Made by a program: the position numbers and the translations under genes
Assembly: GCA_028278335.1 (NCBI GenBank)
Contig: JANQEN010000142.1
Coordinates: 1-64,000, forward strand
DNA from: Chitinivibrionales bacterium
GTDB lineage: Bacteria; Fibrobacterota; Chitinivibrionia; Chitinivibrionales; JANQEN01
Direction: 5' to 3'
Length of the DNA: 64,000 nucleotides
In this document: positions 28,901 through 36,149 of the stretch, piece by piece
How positions within the stretch are numbered: position 1 is the stretch's first letter
Layout of the letters: each line of letters starts with the position of its first letter
Notes under the pieces: model-generated
The model's input: only the letters and a program-made list of their open reading frames with translations
The model's database searches: none
Told to the model about the DNA's origin: nothing

Positions 28901-29630
28901 CCTTTTGGATCCTTCGAGCTAATTTTTTCTTTGAAATAAGACGTTTTTCTGTTTGATTCTCTGGTGATTTCTCTTTTATATCTAAGTCAGATGAAGAGGC
29001 TGGCACTGGGGCACCTATTTTAGGGGTAGCAACAACAGGTGGCAATACTTCTTGGGAAGAAGCTTTTTTCGATGATGCTCTTTCTGTATCCTCTTTTTTT
29101 GGCTCAACAGTGGTAGCTTCCTGTTTTTTGTTTTCAACAACAACTGGATTCTCAATGAGATACTCCGAAACAATCGGATCCATTGATTTTACTAAAAAGG
29201 GTATCTTTTCAACTAAAAACTTTTCCGGACTTCCATTAAAGTCTTCGGCAATTTTCTTAATAGAGGTTTTTTTCCTTAGATCAAACACCATAATTTCACC
29301 GGAGATACTCTTCACGTGCTTTTTAAAATTGCTTGTTATCACATAGGGCAAGGAGAGAAGGCGGGCAATGGCAAAAGCATTGGATAGATCGCTAAAACTG
29401 CTATTCCAACTAAATTGGTTTTCTCCAAGCAGTTTGGTCATCTTCTTATAGTCAACGACCTTATGCTCAGCACTCTTGTTATACTTCTTAATCAGATCAC
29501 TGGTAATATTTTGTAGGGTCTTCTCTTTAAATCCCTCTCCGGTGACCGGTGCAACTGCAATCTGCTCCTGAGCATTGACAAAAAGAGCAATGAGTATCAC
29601 CGCAACTATTGGACGAAAAAATTTGTTCAT
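25926..29630 (-). CDS. Very large Lys/Ala/Glu-rich exported protein with C-terminal membrane helix
   Basis: I chose the ATG at 29630, which is preceded by GGGGTGG and opens a clean signal peptide (MNKFFRPIVAVILIALFVNA). The 1234-residue protein has a folded N-terminal domain of about 150 residues that I cannot name. About 950 residues of low-complexity Lys/Glu/Ala/Gln sequence follow, with KKLAEQKA, ERLAQKAAARKALA and PVVxA strings suggesting long charged helices. A single C-terminal hydrophobic segment (about 1195-1215) and an acidic tail end it. Two 118-residue blocks are near-identical. It resembles TolA in composition only. It is the first gene of the five-gene secreted run. Confidence 0.75.
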   Translation of the reverse strand: MNKFFRPIVAVILIALFVNAQEQIAVAPVTGEGFKEKTLQNITSDLIKKYNKSAEHKVVDYKKMTKLLGENQFSWNSSFSDLSNAFAIARLLSLPYVITSNFKKHVKSISGEIMVFDLRKKTSIKKIAEDFNGSPEKFLVEKIPFLVKSMDPIVSEYLIENPVVVENKKQEATTVEPKKEDTERASSKKASSQEVLPPVVATPKIGAPVPASSSDLDIKEKSPENQTEKRLISKKKLARRIQKEEAAKARAEAKQQKRAFRKQLAQDKKLAKGKGKTDQETQQSEPSSKSNEKMATSNDVQKEKSKEEASITDVVTVDKQPEDEKPVVIEAVSSEEPQPSTQEAKKDVAKKKRKKREKRAKKAEHIVVAKADSTKESPKKFEKKTEPSKQETPTVAVTPDTKGKKEQKSDISIKEKQSIPVDAPGVAKAPSAPVKKLSRAERKRIKLEEKRKKEKEQAIVNTELKRKNAAEELKLKEDKEQLAQKKEEKRKEKRRQKTQRALALKEKTSTKDSSDATTTAKEETVKSKPKVEPAENTVTSDVAVAPTKEPTAQKENAFAISKYEAFDNGEVSTTTDLKEKEESQQKEATLEKPAPVVVAPAVSAKPSLKKSVKSERKKRIKRDRKNKKKLLAKKETKPTKPVTDAETAKETTKQDSLLVKDEKTVSSNKKIAVAEDGTTKAPVVAPTKPSVKKLSREERRKLKLEKRKKEKEQLALEKQKKMEEKKQQKIEQALAKKEKPKAPSSDDPAIDTAVFHFGETSTDDTVKTKESKKAPESLSTSKMKEDSQTQSAEETKPLVTESVDSTSQKTAPFNLSNYETFDKTEGTSDAPEKSTKETDSQVTTISPPPTTPAPVVAKSTSTEKKRKQRKRSKRTMENKVAQKETTPKAVEKEIAQDKETTEKEALANETPTKDTLSSPKERLAQKAAARKALAIKKKEERALRKKAKEEKKKQQLAEKKKLAEQKAMAQAKEKVQPEQTSVAKALDKSEDKEKVEKPTLVEEKKKEISPVAQAKETSEKKAPSIEQPLRKDTLSSPKERLAQKAAARKALAKKKREERALRKKAKEEKKKQQLAEKKKLAEQKALAQTKEKEQPEQTSVTKAVDKSEDKEKVEKPALVEKRKKEKQPVAQKETRKAKAPKKKRIKEKKEKSEIKITKEETGQKKKTASISKESDSQKDKKREPAGKSREKRKSIITTITSGVVVAATLPIIFIISSNKDDETQDEPINITVEW
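26250..26960 (-). repeat. Two near-identical 354-bp direct repeats
   Basis: GGTGAGGAGAGTGTGTCCTT occurs at 26521 and again at 26875, 354 bases (118 codons) apart. Long flanking stretches on both sides match closely. The repeat lies inside the Lys-rich gene and encodes DTLSSPKERLAQKAAARKA-type helical sequence, so the protein has grown by an in-frame duplication. Confidence 0.75.
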
Positions 29631-30228
29631 ATATACCACCCCGCTAGTGAGTTTGCTTTTGAAACACACAACAACATGAGTCATTGAGAGAATGAACTAT
29701 TTTCACTCTCTTAATTGTACACTGTTACCTTTGTGAAGCTTTTTTCAGCTTACTTGCTAATATGTATTCCCTAAATAGAATTAAGGAATACCCCCTCATT
29801 CAATCAAAACACGATGGTGATCGGACTTATAATTCTAAACTTTGTCACCACGCAATAATTTGATTAAAGACTGTGTTATACCACCACGCTCTCTGCAATC
29901 AGTGAGCATAGACCTGTGTGAAGTAAACTCCCTTATGTATATCGCCCCACCTATTAACAACTATTTGGTAGAGAAAGTATAATACATTTCCAAGGCGTAG
30001 TGCAAATTGATTTTTTACGACATAATCAATTTCTTCGTAAATCTTAAAACATAACGCAGCAAATCAATTTATGATGCTATTCACAGCTGATTGTTTCGAA
30101 TGAATTTGGTGGAGCGCTTAAGTATAAGATGTTGCTACATATAGGATTTTAAAAAAAATATTCTTTATAAATCGGAATTAATTTTGGACTTTAAGAAGAG
30201 ACAAGAGTTATTACCATTATCACTTTTT

Positions 30229-30253
30229 AGTGCCGAGACCCCCGGCACTTTTT
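30229..30253 (+). terminator. Plus-strand intrinsic terminator without a gene
   Basis: AGTGCCG and CGGCACT form a 7-bp stem with a 7-base loop, followed on the plus strand by TTTTT. On the minus strand no T-run follows. No plus-strand gene ends here. Confidence 0.5.
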
Positions 30254-30260
30254 AACCAAT

Positions 30261-30293
30261 TAAAAAGGTCACCTATTTTTTTTAGGTGACCTT
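30261..30293 (-). terminator. Terminator after the polyferredoxin gene
   Basis: AAGGTCACCTA and TAGGTGACCTT make a perfect 11-bp stem around a T-run loop. On the minus strand the stem is followed by a short T-run, so it terminates the gene that ends at 30322. Confidence 0.75.
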
Positions 30294-30321
30294 ATGTTGG
30301 AAATTTAAAATATCTCAAATG

Positions 30322-31998
30322 CTAATCTAAAATAAAACCTCCCGGAATTGGTGCATCATCTTCTTTGGAGGGTTTTTCTGTTTGGTTTGAGTTGGGTAAC
30401 TTTTCACCCACCTCACCACCGGAGCCCAATGCATCCACGTTGTACTCTGTCTCATGGTTTTCGGTCAACTCACGCATCTTCTTTTTCTGTGAGGTGATAT
30501 ATGAACCTTTGGCAAATCGCTCCTCACCAATATTGAATACCTCAATAGCAGCACGACCCATAATTGGACATTTGTGCTCGCACCAGCCACAACCCACACA
30601 CTTATCTTCTAAAACGAAGGGTCGCTTAAAGGAGCCGGTAAAGGTCTTGACAATGCGAAACTCTATTGCATCATAGGGACAGATCTCATCACAGATCAAA
30701 CAGAGCTTGTTCTGTTCCCAGGCAATACAGCGCCTTCTGTCAATGACCGCCGTACCGATTTTTGCAAAGAGTTTCTCTTCCAAGGGAAGTGGACGAATAG
30801 CCTGCGTGGGGCATACCTGACCACACATGTTACACTTATCTTCACAGGCACCAAAGCGAGGCTTTAGTTGCGGTGTCCAAAGTGCATCAAATCCCGATTC
30901 TAAAGCGGTCGGCTGAAGCCCATTGGTCTTGCATACCTTCATGCAAGCGCCACAACGGATACAGCGCGCTAAAAAGTCCTTTTCGGAAATCGATCCAGGA
31001 GGGCGGACAAAACGGCCCTTACTATTGAGCTTATTGTGAACACCGCCCTTGATGACCGATGTGGCTACTAAACCAGTTGTGGCTGAATAGATAAACTTCC
31101 TCCGGTCAACAGAGAGTTGTCCATTGTATCCAGCCATACCAAAGGAGGTTAAACCTATGTCATTGGCATTCTGAGGGCATACATCGGAACAGTTACCACA
31201 GAGGGTGCATTCACTCAAAATGGTCTGCTTCGGATCACTATCAATGGCACGCATATCGCATTTGGTCATACACCGCAGGCAGGTGTTGCATTTGTCTGTT
31301 ACCTTTCTCTTTACTAAACCAAAACGGGAAAAGAGACTGATCAGTGCGCCAGTTGGGCAGATGTATCTGCACCAGAAGCGCTTGCGCCAGTAGTTGGCAG
31401 CTAAAATGAAACCGATCAATAGCAGTGTTGGAACCGTGTTACCAAAGTAGGGGCGTTGCAAGGAGAATTGCATCATAGTATCAAAACCCATACCCAATGC
31501 CAAAGGACGAATAAGATCGATAATAGAATTGAGTAACCAGACGATTGGTGGAAATACCAAAAAGGTAAAGGTTCGTGGCGCAATTGACATGGGGCTAAAA
31601 AAGTGCAGTAGATCAGCACCTACCAATGCACCAAAGATTACACCAATCAGGATAAAGTATTTAATCCGTCTGTTTGGTTTAGGATCCTTTGATTCTACAC
31701 GGCTCTTTTTAAGAAAGACAAAGTCGTATAAGTCAATGAGTGTTCCTAAGGGGCAGATATACCCACAAAAAAATCTTCCAATAATAAATACCAGAACTAA
31801 AGTAACCACTCCCCACAGCATAGGAACAATAAGAGCCCGAGAACCCACCATACTCACCAATGCTACAAGTGGATCTAAGTTAAGAAAAAACTCAACCGGA
31901 AGCTTGCCAGCAAAGGGATATACCGTAAAAAGAAATAGAAGCAAAAATAGAGAAAAGGTCACACCCTGGATGGTGCGCCGCAAGGTTACTACCTTCAT
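30322..31998 (-). CDS. Membrane polyferredoxin, NapH-NapG-like fusion
   Basis: The 558-residue protein joins two known modules. The first half has about five membrane helices with FFCGYICPLG (about 76-85) and FWCRYICPTG, as in NapH/NosR-type electron-transfer proteins, then two cytoplasmic 4Fe-4S sites. At 298-302 DRRKF is followed by a hydrophobic Ala/Thr stretch, a Tat-like signal, as if NapG/MauM had been fused behind NapH. Four more Cys clusters follow (CIRCGACMKVC, CNMCGQVC, CLICDEIC, CVGCGWCEHKC). It should pass electrons from the membrane pool to periplasmic clusters. It begins two bases after a DUF362 gene, suggesting they work together. Confidence 0.88.
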   Translation of the reverse strand: MKVVTLRRTIQGVTFSLFLLLFLFTVYPFAGKLPVEFFLNLDPLVALVSMVGSRALIVPMLWGVVTLVLVFIIGRFFCGYICPLGTLIDLYDFVFLKKSRVESKDPKPNRRIKYFILIGVIFGALVGADLLHFFSPMSIAPRTFTFLVFPPIVWLLNSIIDLIRPLALGMGFDTMMQFSLQRPYFGNTVPTLLLIGFILAANYWRKRFWCRYICPTGALISLFSRFGLVKRKVTDKCNTCLRCMTKCDMRAIDSDPKQTILSECTLCGNCSDVCPQNANDIGLTSFGMAGYNGQLSVDRRKFIYSATTGLVATSVIKGGVHNKLNSKGRFVRPPGSISEKDFLARCIRCGACMKVCKTNGLQPTALESGFDALWTPQLKPRFGACEDKCNMCGQVCPTQAIRPLPLEEKLFAKIGTAVIDRRRCIAWEQNKLCLICDEICPYDAIEFRIVKTFTGSFKRPFVLEDKCVGCGWCEHKCPIMGRAAIEVFNIGEERFAKGSYITSQKKKMRELTENHETEYNVDALGSGGEVGEKLPNSNQTEKPSKEDDAPIPGGFILD

Positions 31999-32000
31999 AC

Positions 32001-32900
32001 TTAGACCTCTTTCACATCCATTTTGTTAATATCGATTTCACCAAAGCCAAGTTCATGGGCAATCTTGATATGCTTTACCTGATCACCGGTAAACTGACGA
32101 TTGTACCAGCGTGCAATCCCCACTGAATAGGAATCTGCCGCAACTGGATCAGTACTGGCAACGACCGTATTGAGCTCAACGGTTTTTCCTGGGCCTGCTG
32201 GACCGCGAGTGAGCAGTGCATAGATGCAATCAATAATGCTTAACTGCGGTTTCATCACATAGAGCTGCTCTGCAATAGCACGATTAAGCTCCATTTTTTC
32301 ATGATAGGCTGTCCGATCCCAGGCAAGACCCATAAGGTTTTTTATACCGAGACTAACACCGGTAGCAGAATGAGATTTCGCTGTCGGTACATTGATCAAA
32401 CAATTTGCCCGGGAGAGCTCCTTGGCAATTGCCACCTTTTTTAATTCCTGTGCCTTTGGTACTTCAGTGAGTTTATAAAATTTCTCATCCTTGAGCATGG
32501 CAACCACTACACCCTTCATACCCTTGACCGCTGCGCCAATGCCACTCTTTTCTTTACAAATCTCAGCATCTCTCAGCGGATGGTCAATAAGGATGACCCG
32601 TTGCGCACCTGCATCAAGACAGAGCTGCGCCACGGCCTTTACCACACCGGGATGGGTCGTGGTGGACCACTCCGGTGGATTGGGAAAACCCATGTTCGCC
32701 TTAATCACCACGCGACTGGCTGGAGTGACAAATTTTTTCATACCACCCAAGGCATCAACCGCTTTTTTGACAATTTCCTCGGGTTTACCCTTTGATACTG
32801 CAACAACTGGTTTCTCCCCCTGAGCCATGATTGTTCCAGAAGTCAATGCAGCGCCTGCTGCAATAGTACCTGATTTAATAAACTCTCTTCTTGAAACCAT
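32001..32900 (-). CDS. Tat-exported DUF362 protein
   Basis: The 299-residue protein begins MVSRREFIKSGTIAAGAAL, a twin-arginine signal, so it is exported folded, perhaps with a cofactor. The body is a DUF362 domain with INVPTAKSHSATGVSLGIKN (about 170-190), the motif shared by all four DUF362 proteins here. DUF362 has no firmly established activity; some members carry 4Fe-4S ferredoxin domains, but this one does not. It has no sorting domain. It is directly upstream of the polyferredoxin gene with a two-base gap, so the ferredoxin may be its electron partner (inference). Confidence 0.88.
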   Translation of the reverse strand: MVSRREFIKSGTIAAGAALTSGTIMAQGEKPVVAVSKGKPEEIVKKAVDALGGMKKFVTPASRVVIKANMGFPNPPEWSTTTHPGVVKAVAQLCLDAGAQRVILIDHPLRDAEICKEKSGIGAAVKGMKGVVVAMLKDEKFYKLTEVPKAQELKKVAIAKELSRANCLINVPTAKSHSATGVSLGIKNLMGLAWDRTAYHEKMELNRAIAEQLYVMKPQLSIIDCIYALLTRGPAGPGKTVELNTVVASTDPVAADSYSVGIARWYNRQFTGDQVKHIKIAHELGFGEIDINKMDVKEV

Positions 32901-33054
32901 AGGTCCCCCTTTTTTTATATGAGTAGTAGTATCAGTAAATGTTCTATAACAGTATAAATTTAATATAGTTAAAATTGAGATTTCATGCTTACTATTTTAT
33001 ATAAGAATTTATTCAAACCTTGAAACTTTTTAAAAGATTGAGAACTATAGTTAT

Positions 33055-33110
33055 ACTGTTTCTCAAAAGTTTTGTCCCATGTTTTTTGACAAAACTCTTA
33101 TAGAAACAGT
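33055..33110. repeat. Imperfect 22-23 bp inverted repeat
   Basis: ACTGTTTCT-CAAA-AGTTTTGTC at 33055-33076 pairs with GACAAAACTCTTATAGAAACAGT at 33088-33110 around an 11-base loop, with a small mismatch bubble in the middle. It could be a terminator-like hairpin, a protein-binding palindrome or a miniature element end. Confidence 0.55.
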
Positions 33111-33155
33111 TATGCCGCAACAGAGCATAGGACATTATTATTGAGAATCGGTATA

Positions 33156-33265
33156 TTTGGGGGTTTCCCCGCTTCGCGTGGTCGCCGTGGTTCCAGGCTA
33201 CCTTCCAGTCGGTCCTCGTTTCACTCGGACTGGCCTTCGGCCACCTTCCACCTGGCTAACCCAAA
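33156..33265. repeat. GC-rich nested palindromic element
   Basis: TTTGGG (33156) pairs with CCCAAA (33260), CCAGG (33193) with CCTGG (33251) and CCAGTC (33205) with GACTGG (33228). The stems are nested in the correct order, and GGCCTTCGGCC also folds on itself. This looks like a repetitive extragenic palindrome or a structured RNA. Confidence 0.45.
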
Positions 33266-33325
33266 AGAGTAAAAGAAAAAAACAAATCAAAAGTCTACTG
33301 TCCAAAGTTAAATGAAGAGCATTGG

Positions 33326-34324
33326 TCATCGCGAGCGAAGCGTGGCGATCTCATCTTTCATTCTTTTGGGCGAGAATATTGCTACTCCTCCGGAGGTGGC
33401 AAAGAAAATCTGGTTATGGGAATTAAATCGGATATCGATGACATAATTGTTGGGAAGGCCACTGTTCTCAGTGGTTAGGTTATGCCAGAGGTTGTCTTTG
33501 TAATAGTACACGCCATGACCCCAGGTGCAAACCCAGAGTATCCTGTGTTTATCATAGGCTAATATAACTACCGGTGGAATAATGTCAGGAATGTGTTTCC
33601 ACTCTTCTCCTGTATTATAATCAAGGCCGCCATCCCAGGAGCCTACCCAGCGGAGGGTGCTGTCGCAGAGTAGGGCCCGAATGTAATTTCCTGAAAGACC
33701 GCTCTTTTTATTGATGTAGCTTGTTACGCTGTCCTTAACAAAACTACATAATCCACCACGGGCTGTTCCTATCCAGAGGCGACCCTTGGTGTCCTGCTCT
33801 GTCACAGTCACCTGCCGATCCGGGAGTCCCTCGGGGATATTATAACTGGAAATCTGATCCCCTGATTTTTTTGTGACACCACGATATCGAGAGGAGAACC
33901 AAAGCGTGCCATCCACTTGAATGAGTTGGTGCCAAACTGTGTTTCCTGCAAGGCCACTGGCTTTGTTAATCTGCAACCACTGATTATTTTTGTAGTAAAG
34001 TGCACCATAATTGGCCGTGCCAACCCAGAGCCCTCCGTCACGATCCTTTTGCAAAACATAGACATATTTACTTTGAAAGGGTGTATCAACTTTTACCCAT
34101 GATTGTTTGCTTCTCTGGTATAGCCCATCACCAAAGGTGCCTATCCAGGCAAGCGTATCACCCTCCAACAAAATCTGTCGAATGTGGTTTGTCTTGAGTG
34201 CGCTGTTTCTACTGTTGATAACTTTCCAGTTATTGGATGTTTTAGAACAATGTAAAAGCAGGAATAGCAAAAATAGAAGGGTTGAGGGAGGAAAACAGAG
34301 TTGAGATAATCTCTTATTTTTCAA
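33326..34324 (-). CDS. Exported beta-propeller (Reg_prop-like) protein
   Basis: The 332-residue protein starts at a TTG that gives a plausible signal peptide ending in FLLLHC, so it may be a lipoprotein, although His before the Cys is not canonical. The body is made of six or seven repeats with GTFGDGLYQ, GLWVGTANYGALYY, LWIGTARGGLC and LWVCTWGHGVYY. This is the two-component-regulator-propeller pattern (Reg_prop), here without any kinase. It overlaps the HEPN gene by 11 bases. The same repeat type occurs at the start of the 1223-residue protein at 45723-49394. Role unknown. Confidence 0.75.
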   Translation of the reverse strand: MKNKRLSQLCFPPSTLLFLLFLLLHCSKTSNNWKVINSRNSALKTNHIRQILLEGDTLAWIGTFGDGLYQRSKQSWVKVDTPFQSKYVYVLQKDRDGGLWVGTANYGALYYKNNQWLQINKASGLAGNTVWHQLIQVDGTLWFSSRYRGVTKKSGDQISSYNIPEGLPDRQVTVTEQDTKGRLWIGTARGGLCSFVKDSVTSYINKKSGLSGNYIRALLCDSTLRWVGSWDGGLDYNTGEEWKHIPDIIPPVVILAYDKHRILWVCTWGHGVYYYKDNLWHNLTTENSGLPNNYVIDIRFNSHNQIFFATSGGVAIFSPKRMKDEIATLRSR

Positions 34325-34715
34325 TGGTCAATTTAGCCCTTAAAAGCTCTCTTAGATTCTTCATAAAACCTATTGCATTTTTTGCTTTTTCTTTATCAGC
34401 ACTCTCACCAGGATATCTAAACAGAACCGCAAATTGATTCAAATAGGCTAAATCTTTTTTATGCAATTCATATTCGACAAATGATTTTCCAGATAGCTCG
34501 GAGAGTTTGAGAAGGTCATGAGTTTTAAGAAAGGGAATATTCTTCATTTGCAATAAAGCTTTAAGGTATTTTTCAATGCATTGCTGTGCATGAAATCCAG
34601 CAGCATCATAATTGGGGTAGTTTCGAGCCCGATAGTCTCTTTGAGCGCTTTGATAGTCTCCCTCAGCTTTTTCTACCCACTCCTTAACGATTTTTTTCAT
34701 ATAAAACTTTTCCAT
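34314..34715 (-). CDS. HEPN domain protein of a HEPN-MNT pair
   Basis: The 133-residue protein has the HEPN pattern: W-x-x-K-A-E-x-D, Y-x-A-A-G-F-H-A-Q-Q-C-I-E-K-Y-L-K-A-L, and T-H-D-L-x-x-L. In MNT-linked pairs the HEPN protein is usually the toxic RNase partner, but the catalytic R-x4-6-H motif is not visible here. A second ATG at 34700 (MKKIVKEW) would shorten it by five residues. It overlaps the end of the upstream nucleotidyltransferase gene, a typical toxin-antitoxin arrangement. Confidence 0.82.
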   Translation of the reverse strand: MEKFYMKKIVKEWVEKAEGDYQSAQRDYRARNYPNYDAAGFHAQQCIEKYLKALLQMKNIPFLKTHDLLKLSELSGKSFVEYELHKKDLAYLNQFAVLFRYPGESADKEKAKNAIGFMKNLRELLRAKLTIEK

Positions 34716-35019
34716 TGTCCATTATATGTTTGATGAAAAAATCTCCCGATTTTATCCGTTGCTTAATCTCTTTTGGTGATTTAACAATAATGTCTAAGGG
34801 GATTTTGTGGGGTACTTTGGAGGAAATTTCGATACTTAAATCAAAGGAGGAAGTTTTAGAGTCTATAATTATGCAAAGGTCAATATCACTATCCTTTGTG
34901 TTTGTTCCATCGGAATGGGAACCAAACAGAATAATCTTTTCAGGGTTAAATTGGGTGGTTATAGATCCAACCACATCACTAATCTTTTTATTGAACGCCT
35001 CTTTTTTTGTTGAAGGCAT
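34684..35019 (-). CDS. MNT-type minimal nucleotidyltransferase
   Basis: The 111-residue protein carries the nucleotidyltransferase signature LFGSHSDGTNTKDSDIDLCI (about 34-53), with GS followed by the D-x-D metal pair. I chose the ATG at 35019, with AAAGGTG upstream, over a GTG nine bases earlier. MNT proteins paired with HEPN proteins usually counteract the HEPN partner by transferring nucleotides to it. The gene overlaps the HEPN gene by about 30 bases. The pair is probably one operon and a mobile or defence-type module. Confidence 0.85.
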   Translation of the reverse strand: MPSTKKEAFNKKISDVVGSITTQFNPEKIILFGSHSDGTNTKDSDIDLCIIIDSKTSSFDLSIEISSKVPHKIPLDIIVKSPKEIKQRIKSGDFFIKHIMDNGKVLYEKNR

Positions 35020-35190
35020 GTGTTGCACCTTTGTGATATTCAGAAGGTCAATTGAATAACTATACTTTACTTTAAGATATTATAGCTGCTATGAATAAAT
35101 CAAGGCTTTTAATAGAACATCCTATGGAAGGTTAGACTTATTAAAAGCATTTCTAGTATACGACCTATATAAAAATCGATCATTTTAGGC

Positions 35191-35584
35191 ATTGTCACTT
35201 ACAATGGCCGGTCACAATCGCTCGAAATATCTATTGTCACAGGCAATGCTTTCAAAATAATGGTTCATTGGCACTACTGTCACTGACAATACCCCGAAAA
35301 AACCGTTTTTGGATTCTATTGCCACATACAATAGGCTATAATAATGGTTTCTGAAGGCTCTTGCCACTGACAATGCTCTAAAATAATCATTCCTGGTACC
35401 TATTGTCACTGACAATACTCAACCATAATTGTTCCTGTTGCCCAATGCCACAGACGATGCTCTAAGCGAATCATTCAAGAAAACCATTGCAATGTGCAAC
35501 ATAAATTAATAATGAACACTTTTGGCACTGTTTTTTGCAATAGGTCACACAAAAGCAATAGAGGAAGTCATTGTCAGTGACAAT
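35191..35584. repeat. Ten-unit array of hairpin repeats, 42-bp period
   Basis: A degenerate 15-base palindrome, best form ATTGTCACTGACAAT, starts at 35191, 35233, 35276, 35318, 35360, 35402, 35444, 35486, 35527 and 35570, spaced by 41-44 bases. The 27-base spacers are also related to each other (roughly GCTCTAAAATAATCATTCC), so the true unit is a diverged 42-mer. The period equals 14 codons. Units at the edges are the most decayed. Confidence 0.85.
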
Positions 35585-35633
35585 GGTATGAGTGAACCAT
35601 CAGGAAATTATTGATATAGAGCACTTACAGCAC

Positions 35634-35699
35634 AGATATTTGGCGCTTCGATAACTCGCCCTGCGAGCTCGAACATATCTTCGTTCTTCCCAAATATCT
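35634..35699. repeat. Nested palindrome (cruciform-like element)
   Basis: AGATATTTGG (35634) pairs with CCAAATATCT (35690). Inside, TTCGA pairs with TCGAA and CTCGC with GCGAG around a CCT loop. The two stems nest cleanly. It resembles a REP-type extragenic palindrome. Confidence 0.6.
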
Positions 35700-35915
35700 A
35701 TGCGGTGCCATTGAAGGGGATTAATATCGTAGATAAGATGTGTAAGACTTTGTAACTAAATTTCGGCATTTATTTTTAAGATTATTTCATATGAAATATG
35801 CTAATGTCTTAAGAAAAACCATTTGATATAAGATGGGTTTTAGGTTAATACATTTAGATTTTTATTGACATTGACTTAGGGGGAATCTGCAAGATCACCT
35901 GAGGACTTTTGTTAT

Positions 35916-36044
35916 CTGCTTGCGCACAATAGCTGGTTCACCGAATAGGTGAAACAGATAGTGTGGGTGCAAGCAGTTAAAAAGGACGAAGGGCTCGGTG
36001 ACGAGCATCGCGAGGAAAAACCTTGCAGTGGGGGGTATCCCCCC
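35916..36044 (+). ncRNA. Possible structured RNA element
   Basis: CTGCTTGC pairs with GCAAGCAG (35916-35976) and encloses CACA/TGTG and TTCACC/GGTGAA stems. A GCTCG-GTGA-CGAGC hairpin with a GNRA loop follows, then GGGGGG-TAT-CCCCCC. Three stable hairpins in 130 bases of otherwise AT-rich DNA suggest a folded RNA. No known family was recognised and the strand is not certain. Confidence 0.35.
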
Positions 36045-36111
36045 GGGAGTATTCATCTATACGAGTATATTTAAAAATAATTATTTATAAGTTAACAACA
36101 ATAGATTTAAT

Positions 36112-36139
36112 GTACCTACTCAGTTAACTGAGTAGGTAC
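36112..36139. repeat. 28-base perfect palindrome
   Basis: GTACCTACTCAGTT is followed directly by its reverse complement. It lies 11 bases after the stop codon of the minus-strand gene ending at 36150, so it may act as a transcription end or processing hairpin, although no T-run follows. Confidence 0.65.
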
Positions 36140-36149
36140 GATTTAATAT

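Larger units (their letters stand above)
29631..30321. other. Intergenic region with two hairpins
   Basis: About 690 bases separate the Lys-rich gene from the polyferredoxin gene, both on the minus strand. No coding region is supported. The right end holds two terminator-like hairpins, one facing each way. The plus-strand one has no gene in front of it, so an unannotated plus-strand RNA within this gap is possible. The rest is AT-rich and must hold the promoter of the minus-strand secreted run, which I could not pinpoint. Confidence 0.5.
32901..33325. other. Intergenic region with palindromic elements
   Basis: No gene is supported. It contains an imperfect long inverted repeat (33055-33110) and a GC-rich nested palindrome (33156-33265), both listed separately. 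The GC-rich part stands out sharply from the AT-rich surroundings. Confidence 0.6.
35020..36149. other. 1.1-kb intergenic region full of structured repeats
   Basis: No conventional gene is supported. It holds a ten-unit hairpin array (35191-35584), a nested palindrome (35634-35699), a multi-hairpin element (35916-36044) and a 28-base perfect palindrome (36112-36139), each listed separately. A short minus-strand frame across part of the array encodes 14-residue repeats but has no ribosome binding site. Confidence 0.6.

Noticed and set aside
35212-35415. A real small gene on the minus strand
   Set aside because: It only follows the 14-codon period of the hairpin array, has no ribosome binding site and covers only part of the array.
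35191-35584. CRISPR array
   Set aside because: The 15-base units are palindromic and poorly conserved, the spacers are related to each other rather than unique, and no cas gene is nearby.
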